From NCBI GenBank assembly GCA_948688495.1, contig CAPQSW010000004.1:100039-110010 (forward strand): a DNA stretch of 9,972 bases, read 5' to 3'. Each line of letters opens with the position of its first letter. Positions within the stretch are counted from its first letter, which is position 1. The stretch is from an uncultured Lachnospiraceae bacterium. GTDB lineage: Bacteria; Bacillota; Clostridia; Lachnospirales; Lachnospiraceae. The position numbers and the translations under genes were made by a program. Below, in pieces: positions 1 through 4,911 of this stretch. The notes beneath the pieces were generated by a model, which ran no database searches, had not been told where the DNA came from, and was given only the letters and a program-made list of their open reading frames with translations.

Positions 1-143
1 GATACCAGATTCAATATTCAACCGGTAAAAAGTTTACGAAGAAAACAACTGTGACAAAGACCATGAAAAAGAACACAATCACAAAGCTGACTGTAAAAAA
101 ATTGAAATCACAGAAAAGATATTATGTCAGAATCAGGACTTAA
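1..143 (+). CDS. C-terminal end of a fibronectin-III-like surface protein (5' partial)
   Basis: This is the last 46 codons of a gene that begins before the window; the first whole codon is at base 3 and the stop TAA is at 141-143, followed directly by TAG. The peptide starts YQIQYSTGKKFTKKTT and ends KKLKSQKRYYVRIRT. The pattern Y-x-I-Q-Y-S-T ... K-K-L-K ... Y-Y-V-R-I-R-T is what I know from fibronectin type III-like repeats at the C-termini of large secreted or cell-wall proteins in Lachnospiraceae. The role of the whole protein cannot be inferred from this piece. It is very rich in Lys and Thr. The reading stops right after the F-strand motif YYVRIRT, where such repeats usually continue with about 15-25 more residues (the G strand), so the domain looks short at its end. 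No continuation is visible in another frame downstream. Confidence 0.6.
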   Translation, partial: YQIQYSTGKKFTKKTTVTKTMKKNTITKLTVKKLKSQKRYYVRIRT

Positions 144-219
144 TAGAACATTTTATATTCTATCTTTGAAAGACAGGGGATTTGCTGCATCACGAAGGAG
201 GAAAAATTTATCAAAAGCC

Positions 220-249
220 TTGACAGGCATATATTCACTATGATATAAG
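220..249 (+). promoter_or_regulatory. Sigma-A type promoter upstream of the DUF624 gene
   Basis: The -35 box TTGACA (220-225) is a perfect consensus. It is followed after 18 bp by TATAAG (244-249), five of six to the -10 consensus. Transcription would start near 256. It is the only good promoter I see before the DUF624 gene, but an intrinsic terminator lies between this start and the start codon. The -35 box sits inside a small dyad (GCCT 217-220, AGGC 225-228), and TTGACAG (220-226) is repeated inverted as CTGTCAA at 271-277. Either could be an operator, but both are short enough to be chance. Confidence 0.6.
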
Positions 250-275
250 AAATATCAGGCGTTTTGCTTACTGTC

Positions 276-333
276 AACCTGCTTATGGGGGCGCTTTCTC
301 TTTGGAGAGCGCCCTAAGCGAGGTTTTTGTTTT
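276..333 (+). terminator. Strong intrinsic terminator in the leader of the DUF624 gene
   Basis: A long bulged hairpin can be read directly. AACCT (276-280) pairs with AGGTT (321-325), GCTTA (281-285) with TAAGC (315-319), GGGCGCT (289-295) with AGCGCCC (308-314), and CTC (298-300) with GAG (305-307) around a TTTG loop. Bulges are 286-288, 296-297 and 320. The U-rich tail TTTTTGTTTT (324-333) follows at once. This is a textbook Rho-independent terminator. It ends only 15 bases before the ATG at 349, leaving no room for another promoter. So it either attenuates the downstream genes or ends a separate short RNA of roughly 75-80 nt started near 256. It may also stop read-through from the gene upstream. 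Confidence 0.8.
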
Positions 334-348
334 AAGAAAGGAAAGAAA

Positions 349-999
349 ATGAGATTATTTAACTATGACGGCGGGGTTATGAGAAGCATTTCCAAATTTA
401 CAGACTGCATTGGTTTAAGCCTTTTGTTTTTGGTAAGCTGCATCCCAATATTTACAATGGGGACAGCGATGGCGGCAATGTACCATACCGCGTATAAGGT
501 ACTGCACCACGACAGGGGGTATGTATTTCGGGATTATATCGAATCATTCCGGGAGAATTTTAAACAGACAACGCCTGTATGGCTGCTGGCGCTTCTTCTG
601 GGAGGCATCTTAGGCGCTGATGGTTATATTATGGGTTTTTATGCCAGAGAAGGGAAGATAGCAGCAGTTTTGGGCGGTGTGTTTCTTGTGGGAATGATTG
701 TGTGGTTTGTCTGGATTTCCTACCTGTTTCCCTACATGGCAAGGTTTGAGAATACCGGAAAGCAGTCCATGAAAAATGCCATTTTATTTCCTGTCATACA
801 TCTCCCGATGACAGTTTTAATGATAGTGTTAGCAGCAGTGATAGGGGCTGTGTTTTATGTTTTTCCCTTTTTGATTGTGATTCTCCCGGCATTATACAGC
901 TGGATCCAGAGCTATATCTTAGAGAGGGTGTTCCGTAAATACATGACAGAAGAAGAACGGGCAGCGGAAGACGAGAGAAACTGCCGGGATATTCACTAA
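349..999 (+). CDS. DUF624 (YesL-like) family integral membrane protein
   Basis: This 216-aa, strongly hydrophobic protein has about four to five membrane segments, near residues 18-45, 77-97, 104-128, 148-170 and 172-192. The N-terminal stretch (LFLVSCIPIFTMGTAMAAMY at 26-45, then YKVLHHDRGYVFRDYIESFR) matches the DUF624/YesL pattern I know: a Pro-containing first helix, a G-T/A-A-x-x-A-x-Y motif and an amphipathic stretch. The biochemical function of the family is unknown. In Firmicutes such genes often sit beside carbohydrate ABC transporters, which are not visible here. The start is chosen at 349 because AAAGGAAAG (337-345) lies just upstream; Met11 is a less likely alternative. The C-terminal tail (about 198-216) is charged and probably cytosolic. 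The lipoprotein gene follows 35 bp later with no promoter between, so the two are probably one transcript, controlled at the upstream terminator. Confidence 0.8.
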   Translation: MRLFNYDGGVMRSISKFTDCIGLSLLFLVSCIPIFTMGTAMAAMYHTAYKVLHHDRGYVFRDYIESFRENFKQTTPVWLLALLLGGILGADGYIMGFYAREGKIAAVLGGVFLVGMIVWFVWISYLFPYMARFENTGKQSMKNAILFPVIHLPMTVLMIVLAAVIGAVFYVFPFLIVILPALYSWIQSYILERVFRKYMTEEERAAEDERNCRDIH

Positions 1000-1020
1000 A
1001 AAATTTACTAAAAAATTTAC
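995..1020 (+). repeat. 12-bp tandem duplication carrying the DUF624 stop codon
   Basis: The unit TAAAAAATTTAC occurs twice without a gap (997-1008 and 1009-1020), preceded by AC, so the period-12 match runs from 995 to 1020. The first unit starts with the DUF624 stop codon TAA. Because the period is a multiple of three, the second unit places another TAA in the same frame four codons later. It looks like a replication-slippage duplication. Confidence 0.85.
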
Positions 1021-1024
1021 TTAT

Positions 1025-1029
1025 GGAGG
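1025..1029 (+). promoter_or_regulatory. Ribosome binding site that fixes the lipoprotein start
   Basis: GGAGG lies five bases before the ATG at 1035. An in-frame ATG at 1023 overlaps this site and would have no site of its own, so the longer reading is rejected. The shorter start also gives a clean lipoprotein signal peptide. Confidence 0.8.
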
Positions 1030-1034
1030 TTCCT

Positions 1035-1682
1035 ATGAGAAAAAAATTATTAAAACACGTATTTTTTATGGTATGTACGATGGCGCTGGGTATGATGATT
1101 ACATCATGCGGCAGTATGGGTGTATCATCCAATGGAGGTATTCCCACTGAGGAGCAGCTCTCTATTGCATCTGCTGCATTAGGTGATGACATCAGAAGCC
1201 TGAGTGTTTCTGTTGATGGAGTTGTCTGCCAGTTTCCCATGAATACAGGCGATATGATCGACAATGGCTGGTATTTTGACAATGATGTGAAAAAGAACCT
1301 CGAAAGCATTCCTGGGAATACGCTTGTAGCTCCGGCAGTTACGATGAGAAAAAATGCAGCGGATGGGTACGCCGCAACATCCTGTGCGGTGCAGCCGGTA
1401 AATAAAGGAACTTCGGAAATTTCCCTGGAAGAATCCATGCTTTACAATGTCGTTTTCTCCAAGTCGGATGGTGTTACCGTCATACTTCCTGGAGGTATTA
1501 CATGGGACAGCACCTTTGATGAGGCAAAGGAGGCTTATCATCCTACCGAGGAAGAAGCTGTAGATATGAATGGGATAAAATATATCCTGATCAGGAGCAA
1601 AGATAACCATTATTCTGTGCAGATAAATTTTAACAGCACAGATGATAAGGTTGAAAGAATTGAGTTTAGCGGACGCTTATAA
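1035..1682 (+). CDS. Predicted secreted lipoprotein of unknown function
   Basis: This 215-aa protein has an N-terminal lipoprotein signal: basic MRKKLLKH, a hydrophobic core (V9-M21) and a lipobox I-T-S-C with Cys25 as the predicted lipidated residue. The mature part would be anchored to the outer face of the membrane. After a short Gly/Ser linker come segments SLSVDGVVCQFPMNTGDMID (56-75) and NGWYFDND (77-84), then LPGGITWDSTFDEAKEAY (151-168) and YSVQINFNSTDDKVERIEF (193-211). The pairing of a short beta segment with G-x-T-W-D-S-T-x-x-E-A-x-x-A-Y resembles small Firmicute lipoproteins with repeated alpha/beta units, but I cannot name a family. Mature Cys65 and Cys117 could form a disulfide. 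The gene lies 35 bp after the DUF624 gene and is probably co-transcribed with it. No convincing terminator follows it; the IS element and its left repeat begin about 70 bp downstream. Confidence 0.7.
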   Translation: MRKKLLKHVFFMVCTMALGMMITSCGSMGVSSNGGIPTEEQLSIASAALGDDIRSLSVSVDGVVCQFPMNTGDMIDNGWYFDNDVKKNLESIPGNTLVAPAVTMRKNAADGYAATSCAVQPVNKGTSEISLEESMLYNVVFSKSDGVTVILPGGITWDSTFDEAKEAYHPTEEEAVDMNGIKYILIRSKDNHYSVQINFNSTDDKVERIEFSGRL

Positions 1683-1745
1683 TTAAGGCTTTCGACAGCT
1701 TTGAAAGGTAAAATTAAGAAGTATCCATAATATAGTATTTGGCAG

Positions 1746-1775
1746 ATTATTGACTATGTATCAGAATTATTGACT
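1746..1775 (+). repeat. Pair of 10-bp direct repeats, period 20 bp
   Basis: ATTATTGACT occurs at 1746-1755 and again at 1766-1775, exactly 20 bp apart, which is about two helical turns. The second copy contains the -35 box of the promoter in the duplicated segment. In the copy next to plsX only GACT of the first repeat survives (3760-3763), because the insertion breakpoint falls inside it. Before the insertion both repeats stood upstream of plsX. Confidence 0.7.
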
Positions 1776-1800
1776 TCTTATAATACTTATAGTATATTCT
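1752..1800 (+). repeat. Left copy of the 49-bp target duplication flanking the IS
   Basis: These 49 bases, from GACTATGTATC to TATAGTATATTCT, are identical to 3760-3808. The match ends sharply on both sides. It lies immediately outside the IS terminal inverted repeat, as a target site duplication should. The length is far above the usual 2-14 bp, but long and variable duplications are a known trait of the IS1634 family (IS1634, IS1549). The perfect identity suggests a recent insertion. Confidence 0.9.
1770..1798 (+). promoter_or_regulatory. Orphan duplicate of the plsX promoter, pointing into the IS
   Basis: TTGACT (1770-1775), a 17-bp spacer and TATATT (1793-1798) form a good sigma-A promoter. 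It is the exact copy of the one before plsX. Here transcription would start near 1805 and run into the 3' end of the transposase gene on the opposite strand, giving an antisense RNA. The stem-loop at 1827-1867 could stop or weaken it. Confidence 0.55.
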
Positions 1801-1804
1801 CGTT

Positions 1805-1833
1805 TTTGACACTTTAAGAATCAAGTAAGTGCC
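1805..1833 (+). repeat. Left terminal inverted repeat of the IS
   Basis: The repeat reads TTTGACAC, six variable bases, AATCAAG, TAAGTGCC. It aligns without gaps to the reverse complement of the right end with 22 of 29 identities; the outer TTTGACAC is perfect. Its inner end overlaps the left arm of the stem-loop at 1827-1867. Confidence 0.8.
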
Positions 1834-1867
1834 ACAATCCCTTATAAATACTGGGACGGTGGCACTT
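1827..1867. other. Stem-loop at the transposase 3' end inside the IS left end
   Basis: AAGTGCCAC (1827-1835) pairs with GTGGCACTT (1859-1867), and TCCC (1838-1841) pairs with GGGA (1853-1856) across a 2x2 internal loop; the apical loop is 1842-1852. There is no clear U-run on either strand, so it is at best a weak terminator. It lies 31 bases after the transposase stop codon and could stabilise that mRNA end or hinder RNA polymerase entering from the left. Confidence 0.6.
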
Positions 1868-1897
1868 TATGCTGTATGCATGAAATATAGTAATGTT

Positions 1898-3625
1898 TTA
1901 TCTTCGCTTACTTTTTTTCTGAATTCCTTTCATTTTCCGTTTTGTTATAAACTGATAGTCCGTCCGGAATCCACATGTCTCATGAAGGTCATCCGTTATC
2001 TTCTGGCGCTCATATACAGGCATAAATCCCTGTTCTTCTACATCTGCAAATTTTATGTTTCTTAAGGTTTGAAGTAACTGTTCCGTGGTATAAGCGTCCT
2101 TCAGAGAACGCTTTAATAACCGAAAATGAAGCAGAGATAGAAAACATGTGAGAAAATGCGCTTTGATACGGTCTTCACGGGTCAGATAGACCGGCCTTGC
2201 TTCAAAATCTGTTTTCATAGTCCTGAAACAATCCTCAATCTGCCATCTTCCCTCGCTGACCTTTAATATATCTGCAACATCATCATCCAGAAGGTCTGTA
2301 CAGACGGCGTAAAGCCCGTCATACATTTCTTCTTCGGCAATCTTATCCAGATCGAGATAGTAGTGGATTTTCGCTTTCTCGCCTTCTTCAGTCGCAGCGA
2401 TTTTATTTACAAATCTTGCAGGGTCATTCGGGTTTTTGCGTTGCTTTTTCAAAGTGCCATTGGCAACCATCTTTTCTGCCCTGGCGATCTGCTCCGCACG
2501 GACCGCCTTCTGATAGGCAGCATACTTTGGGGAATATGTGATGATCAGCCGTTGGTGTAGTTTTTTTGTTGTAAACGGTTCATCTTTGTAATAGAGTTGG
2601 TCTTTATCATCTTCTGACAGTTTCGTGATATCCACAGACGCATCATCTGACAGACGCTTGAAACCGCTCCTGCTCAGTGCCCATGTCCGATCCTCGGCAG
2701 GGAGTTTTTTAATCGATTGGGTTACAATAAATGAGCGCTGCCCCATGTGGTTGAATGCCCGGTTGTCTTCGGACGCAAGGCCCGCATCACTGCAATAAAT
2801 AAACTTTTCACATCCGAACTGCTGAAGGATCTTGGTCTCCAGGGGCTTTAGTGACTTTTGCTCATTTTGGTTCCCTGGAAAAAGGGAAAAAGCTAACGGT
2901 AGTCCATCACCGTCCGTAAAAAGCCCCATCTGAATAATCGGGTTAGGCCGGTGTTCTTTACTCTTGCCATATTTTTTATCTCCGTCCTCCTGTTCAATCT
3001 CAAAATAGTAGTTCGTACAATCGTAATAAAGAATCCGATCATTTCTACTGCCCAGGAAAAAGCTGTTTTTGTAAACTTCCGCCTGGATAAAATCCATTTC
3101 CCTGGCAAGGACCGAAAGTGCACGGTATACATCATGCAGCCTGTAAGTTGGCGGCTCAAGGAATTGTTCTGCAGTGCGCAAAGAAGAACTTTTGCTGGAA
3201 GGCACCAGCACCCTGGTATAGATCAGATCTGACAGGATTGCATTTAGATCATATTCGAACTTATAGCGGCTTTTGATCTTCCGGCATATGGAATCCATCT
3301 TGAGGCCATAGTAAACGGACTGGAGGAAAAGATAGCCGCCGGTGAAAAGTTTCTGCTTATGATAGTCCATGAGTTTATTGGAATGAAAAGGAACCATGAC
3401 AAGAGCATCTTCCTTTTCGCTTTTGTATCTCGCCGTTTCAAGGCGGGCCTGTTCATTAGCCCAGGCCAAGACCCCGTCCCTGTCAGTATGGAGACGCTTT
3501 GACAATTCAGCCAGAGTGCCAAGCTTGCGTATAGTTTTTGAAGTGCTTTTTCCCTGCGCATTTGTATACGACTGGGTAATATAAAAGGATTCCGAATTTT
3601 TGGATTTAGATGTTGTCACCCGCAT
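1898..3625 (-). CDS. IS1634-family DDE transposase
   Basis: This 575-aa protein cuts and joins the IS ends during transposition. The DDE (RNase H-like) core is visible: first Asp202 in ILYYDCTNYYFE; second Asp280 in IYCSDAGLASEDN; and Glu464 in SEGRWQIEDCFRTMK, the G-R-W-x-I-E-x-x-F-R-x-x-K form of the Y-R-E-K signature of IS4-like enzymes. A long insertion of about 180 residues separates the second Asp from the Glu, as usual in this group. The N-terminal 90 residues begin with a beta-rich segment typical of the IS1634 group, and the C-terminus is basic (KMKGIQKKSKRR). The start at 3625 is chosen because AGAGGTGA (3631-3638) precedes it; the frame continues 12 codons further up but overlaps the promoter. 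No frameshift or stop is seen, so it appears functional. It is convergent with the lipoprotein gene and divergent from plsX. Confidence 0.92.
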   Translation of the reverse strand: MRVTTSKSKNSESFYITQSYTNAQGKSTSKTIRKLGTLAELSKRLHTDRDGVLAWANEQARLETARYKSEKEDALVMVPFHSNKLMDYHKQKLFTGGYLFLQSVYYGLKMDSICRKIKSRYKFEYDLNAILSDLIYTRVLVPSSKSSSLRTAEQFLEPPTYRLHDVYRALSVLAREMDFIQAEVYKNSFFLGSRNDRILYYDCTNYYFEIEQEDGDKKYGKSKEHRPNPIIQMGLFTDGDGLPLAFSLFPGNQNEQKSLKPLETKILQQFGCEKFIYCSDAGLASEDNRAFNHMGQRSFIVTQSIKKLPAEDRTWALSRSGFKRLSDDASVDITKLSEDDKDQLYYKDEPFTTKKLHQRLIITYSPKYAAYQKAVRAEQIARAEKMVANGTLKKQRKNPNDPARFVNKIAATEEGEKAKIHYYLDLDKIAEEEMYDGLYAVCTDLLDDDVADILKVSEGRWQIEDCFRTMKTDFEARPVYLTREDRIKAHFLTCFLSLLHFRLLKRSLKDAYTTEQLLQTLRNIKFADVEEQGFMPVYERQKITDDLHETCGFRTDYQFITKRKMKGIQKKSKRR

Positions 3626-3644
3626 GATAATCACCTCTGTTATC

Positions 3645-3653
3645 AGTATACCA
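3645..3653 (-). promoter_or_regulatory. Extended -10 promoter of the transposase gene
   Basis: On the minus strand the sequence is TGGTATACT: a TGn extension and the -10 box TATACT (3650 to 3645). No good -35 box lies 16-18 bp upstream, which fits an extended -10 promoter. Transcription would begin near 3638, just at the ribosome binding site, giving a very short leader. Low expression is expected for a transposase. Confidence 0.5.
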
Positions 3654-3696
3654 CAAATCACTAAATATTACTAGATAGTAAAACAAAAAAGTTGAC

Positions 3697-3723
3697 AAAA
3701 AAATAAGCCTATTACAAGGCTTA
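3697..3723 (-). terminator. Intrinsic terminator upstream of the transposase promoter (IS insulator)
   Basis: Read on the minus strand, TAAGCCT and AGGCTTA (3723-3717 and 3710-3704) form a perfect 7-bp stem with a 6-base loop, followed directly by seven T (3703-3697). It stands outside the transposase promoter, so it does not end the transposase mRNA. It blocks transcription that enters the IS from the plsX side, a known way in which insertion sequences avoid activation by outside promoters. On the plus strand a run of six T (3731-3736) follows eight bases after the stem, so weak activity in that direction is possible. Confidence 0.65.
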
Positions 3724-3725
3724 AA

Positions 3726-3754
3726 GGTACTTTTTTGATTACTGATGTGTCAAA
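3726..3754 (-). repeat. Right terminal inverted repeat of the IS
   Basis: The reverse complement reads TTTGACAC, six variable bases, AATCAAA, AAAGTACC, and matches the left end at 22 of 29 positions. It lies six bases inside the right 49-bp duplication. Confidence 0.8.
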
Positions 3755-3759
3755 CACCC

Positions 3760-3808
3760 GACTATGTATCAGAATTATTGACTTCTTATAATACTTATAG
3801 TATATTCT
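3760..3808 (+). repeat. Right copy of the 49-bp target duplication
   Basis: It is identical to 1752-1800. This copy remains joined to the native plsX leader (3809 onward) and carries the functional operon promoter. Confidence 0.9.
3778..3806 (+). promoter_or_regulatory. Promoter of the plsX-acpP-rnc-smc-ftsY operon
   Basis: TTGACT (3778-3783) and TATATT (3801-3806) are separated by 17 bp; each box is five of six to consensus. Transcription would start near 3813, giving a leader of about 80 nt. The spacer and -10 box contain a short dyad, ATACT-TAT-AGTAT (3791-3803), which could be an operator. The arms are oriented unlike the FapR site I know (TAGTAC...), so I do not assign a regulator. The promoter lies wholly inside the duplicated target segment. 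Confidence 0.65.
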
Positions 3809-3829
3809 TAAAGAGGCATTAGCAAAATA

Positions 3830-3864
3830 AGGAAATCTCCTTTGGAGAAGAAAGGGAATTTCCT
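3830..3864 (+). promoter_or_regulatory. Hairpin in the plsX leader with an anti-Shine-Dalgarno strand
   Basis: Bases 3830-3843 pair with 3851-3864 around a 7-base loop: 12 Watson-Crick pairs, one G-U and one C-A mismatch. The tail GTTTATGTC is a poor U-tract, so this is not a clear terminator. The left arm contains CTCCTT (3837-3842), complementary to AAGGAG (3881-3886) of the plsX ribosome binding site. A smaller alternative hairpin TCTCC-TTT-GGAGA (3836-3848) also exists. The pairings are visible; a regulatory switch is inference. Confidence 0.5.
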
Positions 3865-3894
3865 GTTTATGTCATGTCATAAGGAGGATGTTTC

Positions 3895-4911
3895 ATGGAG
3901 GAAATGATAAAAGTAGCAGTAGATGCCATGGGCGGCGATCATGCGCCGGCAGAGGTGGTAAAAGGCGCAATTGATGCTGTTACACTGCGCCGGGATATCA
4001 AAGTATATCTGATTGGCAGACAGGAGATCGTAAAGGAAGAACTGGCAAAGAATTCCTATCAGGACTCACAGATTGAAATTATCCATGCGCCGGAAGTGAT
4101 TGAGACAGCAGAGCCTCCGGTGCTTGCAATCCGCAAAAAGAAGCAGTCATCCATTGTGGTGGGGATGCATATGGTAAAGGACAAGGAAGCAGATGCTTTT
4201 GTCTCTGCTGGGAGTTCCGGCGCTGTACTGGTAGGAGGACAAGTTATTGTTGGCAGGATTAAGGGCGTGGAGCGTCCGCCGCTGGCACCGCTCATCCCTA
4301 CGCAAAAGGGGGTTTCTTTGCTGGTTGACTGTGGCGCCAATGTCGATGCCAGATCTTCGCATCTGGTGCAGTTTGCCAAGATGGGTTCCATATATATGGA
4401 AAATGTACTTAATATTCCAAATCCCAGAGTTGCTATTGTCAATATCGGTGCAGAGGAGGAAAAGGGAAATGCATTGGTAAAGGAGACATTTCCTCTCCTG
4501 AAGAATTGTCCGGATATCAATTTTGTAGGAAGTATTGAGGCACGGGATATTCCACGGGGGGAAGCCGACGTGATTGTCTGTGAAGCCTTTGTGGGGAATG
4601 TAATCCTCAAGCTGTATGAAGGTGTAGGGGCCACGATGCTTGGCATGGTAAAGGCAGGATTGATGGAGACATTGCAAAGCAAAATCGGAGCGCTTTTGGT
4701 GAAACCGGCATTGAAAAAGACGATGAAGTCCTTTGATGCCAGCGAGTATGGAGGAGCGCCGCTCCTCGGTTTGAATGGGTTGGTTGTCAAGACGCATGGA
4801 AGTTCCAAAGCAAAAGAAGTAACCAATTCTATCATTCAGTGTGTTACTTTTAAAGAGCAGGAAATCAATGAGAAAATCAAAAGAAATATTGGAGGAAATC
4901 ATGGAATTTGA
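3895..4911 (+). CDS. plsX: Phosphate acyltransferase PlsX
   Basis: PlsX converts acyl-ACP and inorganic phosphate to acyl-phosphate, the acyl donor used by PlsY in the first step of phospholipid synthesis; it works at the inner face of the membrane. The 338-aa length is normal. Family motifs are visible: VAVDAMGGDHAP (7-18), VSAGSSGAVLVGG (from 103), ERPPLAPLIP (126-135), VDCGANVD (144-151), VNIGAEEEKGN and CEAFVGNVILKLYEG. Some positions differ from the commonest form (SAGSSGA for SAGNTGA, CEAFVGN for CDGFVGN), which I take as lineage variation. The start is set at 3895 by AAGGAGG (3881-3887), seven bases upstream; the ATG at 3904 has a site only two bases away. It is the first gene of the operon and its end overlaps acpP by 11 bp. 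The IS element lies just upstream but its target duplication left a promoter in place. Confidence 0.96.
   Translation: MEEMIKVAVDAMGGDHAPAEVVKGAIDAVTLRRDIKVYLIGRQEIVKEELAKNSYQDSQIEIIHAPEVIETAEPPVLAIRKKKQSSIVVGMHMVKDKEADAFVSAGSSGAVLVGGQVIVGRIKGVERPPLAPLIPTQKGVSLLVDCGANVDARSSHLVQFAKMGSIYMENVLNIPNPRVAIVNIGAEEEKGNALVKETFPLLKNCPDINFVGSIEARDIPRGEADVIVCEAFVGNVILKLYEGVGATMLGMVKAGLMETLQSKIGALLVKPALKKTMKSFDASEYGGAPLLGLNGLVVKTHGSSKAKEVTNSIIQCVTFKEQEINEKIKRNIGGNHGI

Larger units (their letters stand above)
1801..3759 (-). mobile_element. Complete IS1634-like insertion sequence, about 1.96 kb
   Basis: The element is bounded by the 49-bp direct repeats and carries 29-bp imperfect inverted repeats near its ends (1805-1833 and 3726-3754, 22 of 29 matching). 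It contains one intact DDE transposase gene on the minus strand with its own extended -10 promoter and a terminator upstream of that promoter. The exact tips are uncertain by a few bases: CGTT lies between the left repeat match and the left duplication, and CACCC on the right. Transposase type, size and the long target duplication together point to the IS1634 family (IS4-like superfamily). All parts are intact, so the element is probably still active. Confidence 0.88.

Noticed and set aside
195..201. AAGGAGG that looks like a strong ribosome binding site
   Set aside because: No ATG, GTG or TTG lies at a suitable distance; the TTG at 219 opens only seven codons. It could be a relic or chance.
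794..1610. Minus-strand open frames of 214 and 143 codons across the DUF624 and lipoprotein genes
   Set aside because: The plus-strand genes have good ribosome binding sites, membrane segments and a lipobox; the minus-strand peptides show no family features.
1683..1745. Possible terminator after the lipoprotein gene (CTTTC ... GAAAG)
   Set aside because: The stem is only five bp with a nine-base loop and no U-tract.
1829..2065. Plus-strand open frame over the IS left end
   Set aside because: It overlaps the stem-loop and the transposase gene, lacks a ribosome binding site and resembles no known protein.
3692..3715. TTGACA at 3692-3697 as an outward IS promoter toward plsX
   Set aside because: The nearest -10-like hexamer (TATTAC, 3710-3715) is only 12 bp away and the hairpin covers the region; the promoter at 3778-3806 is much better.
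3778..3803. FapR or FabT operator at the plsX promoter
   Set aside because: The dyad has ATACT/AGTAT arms, not the TAGTAC-type FapR arms or the TTTGA-type FabT arms.
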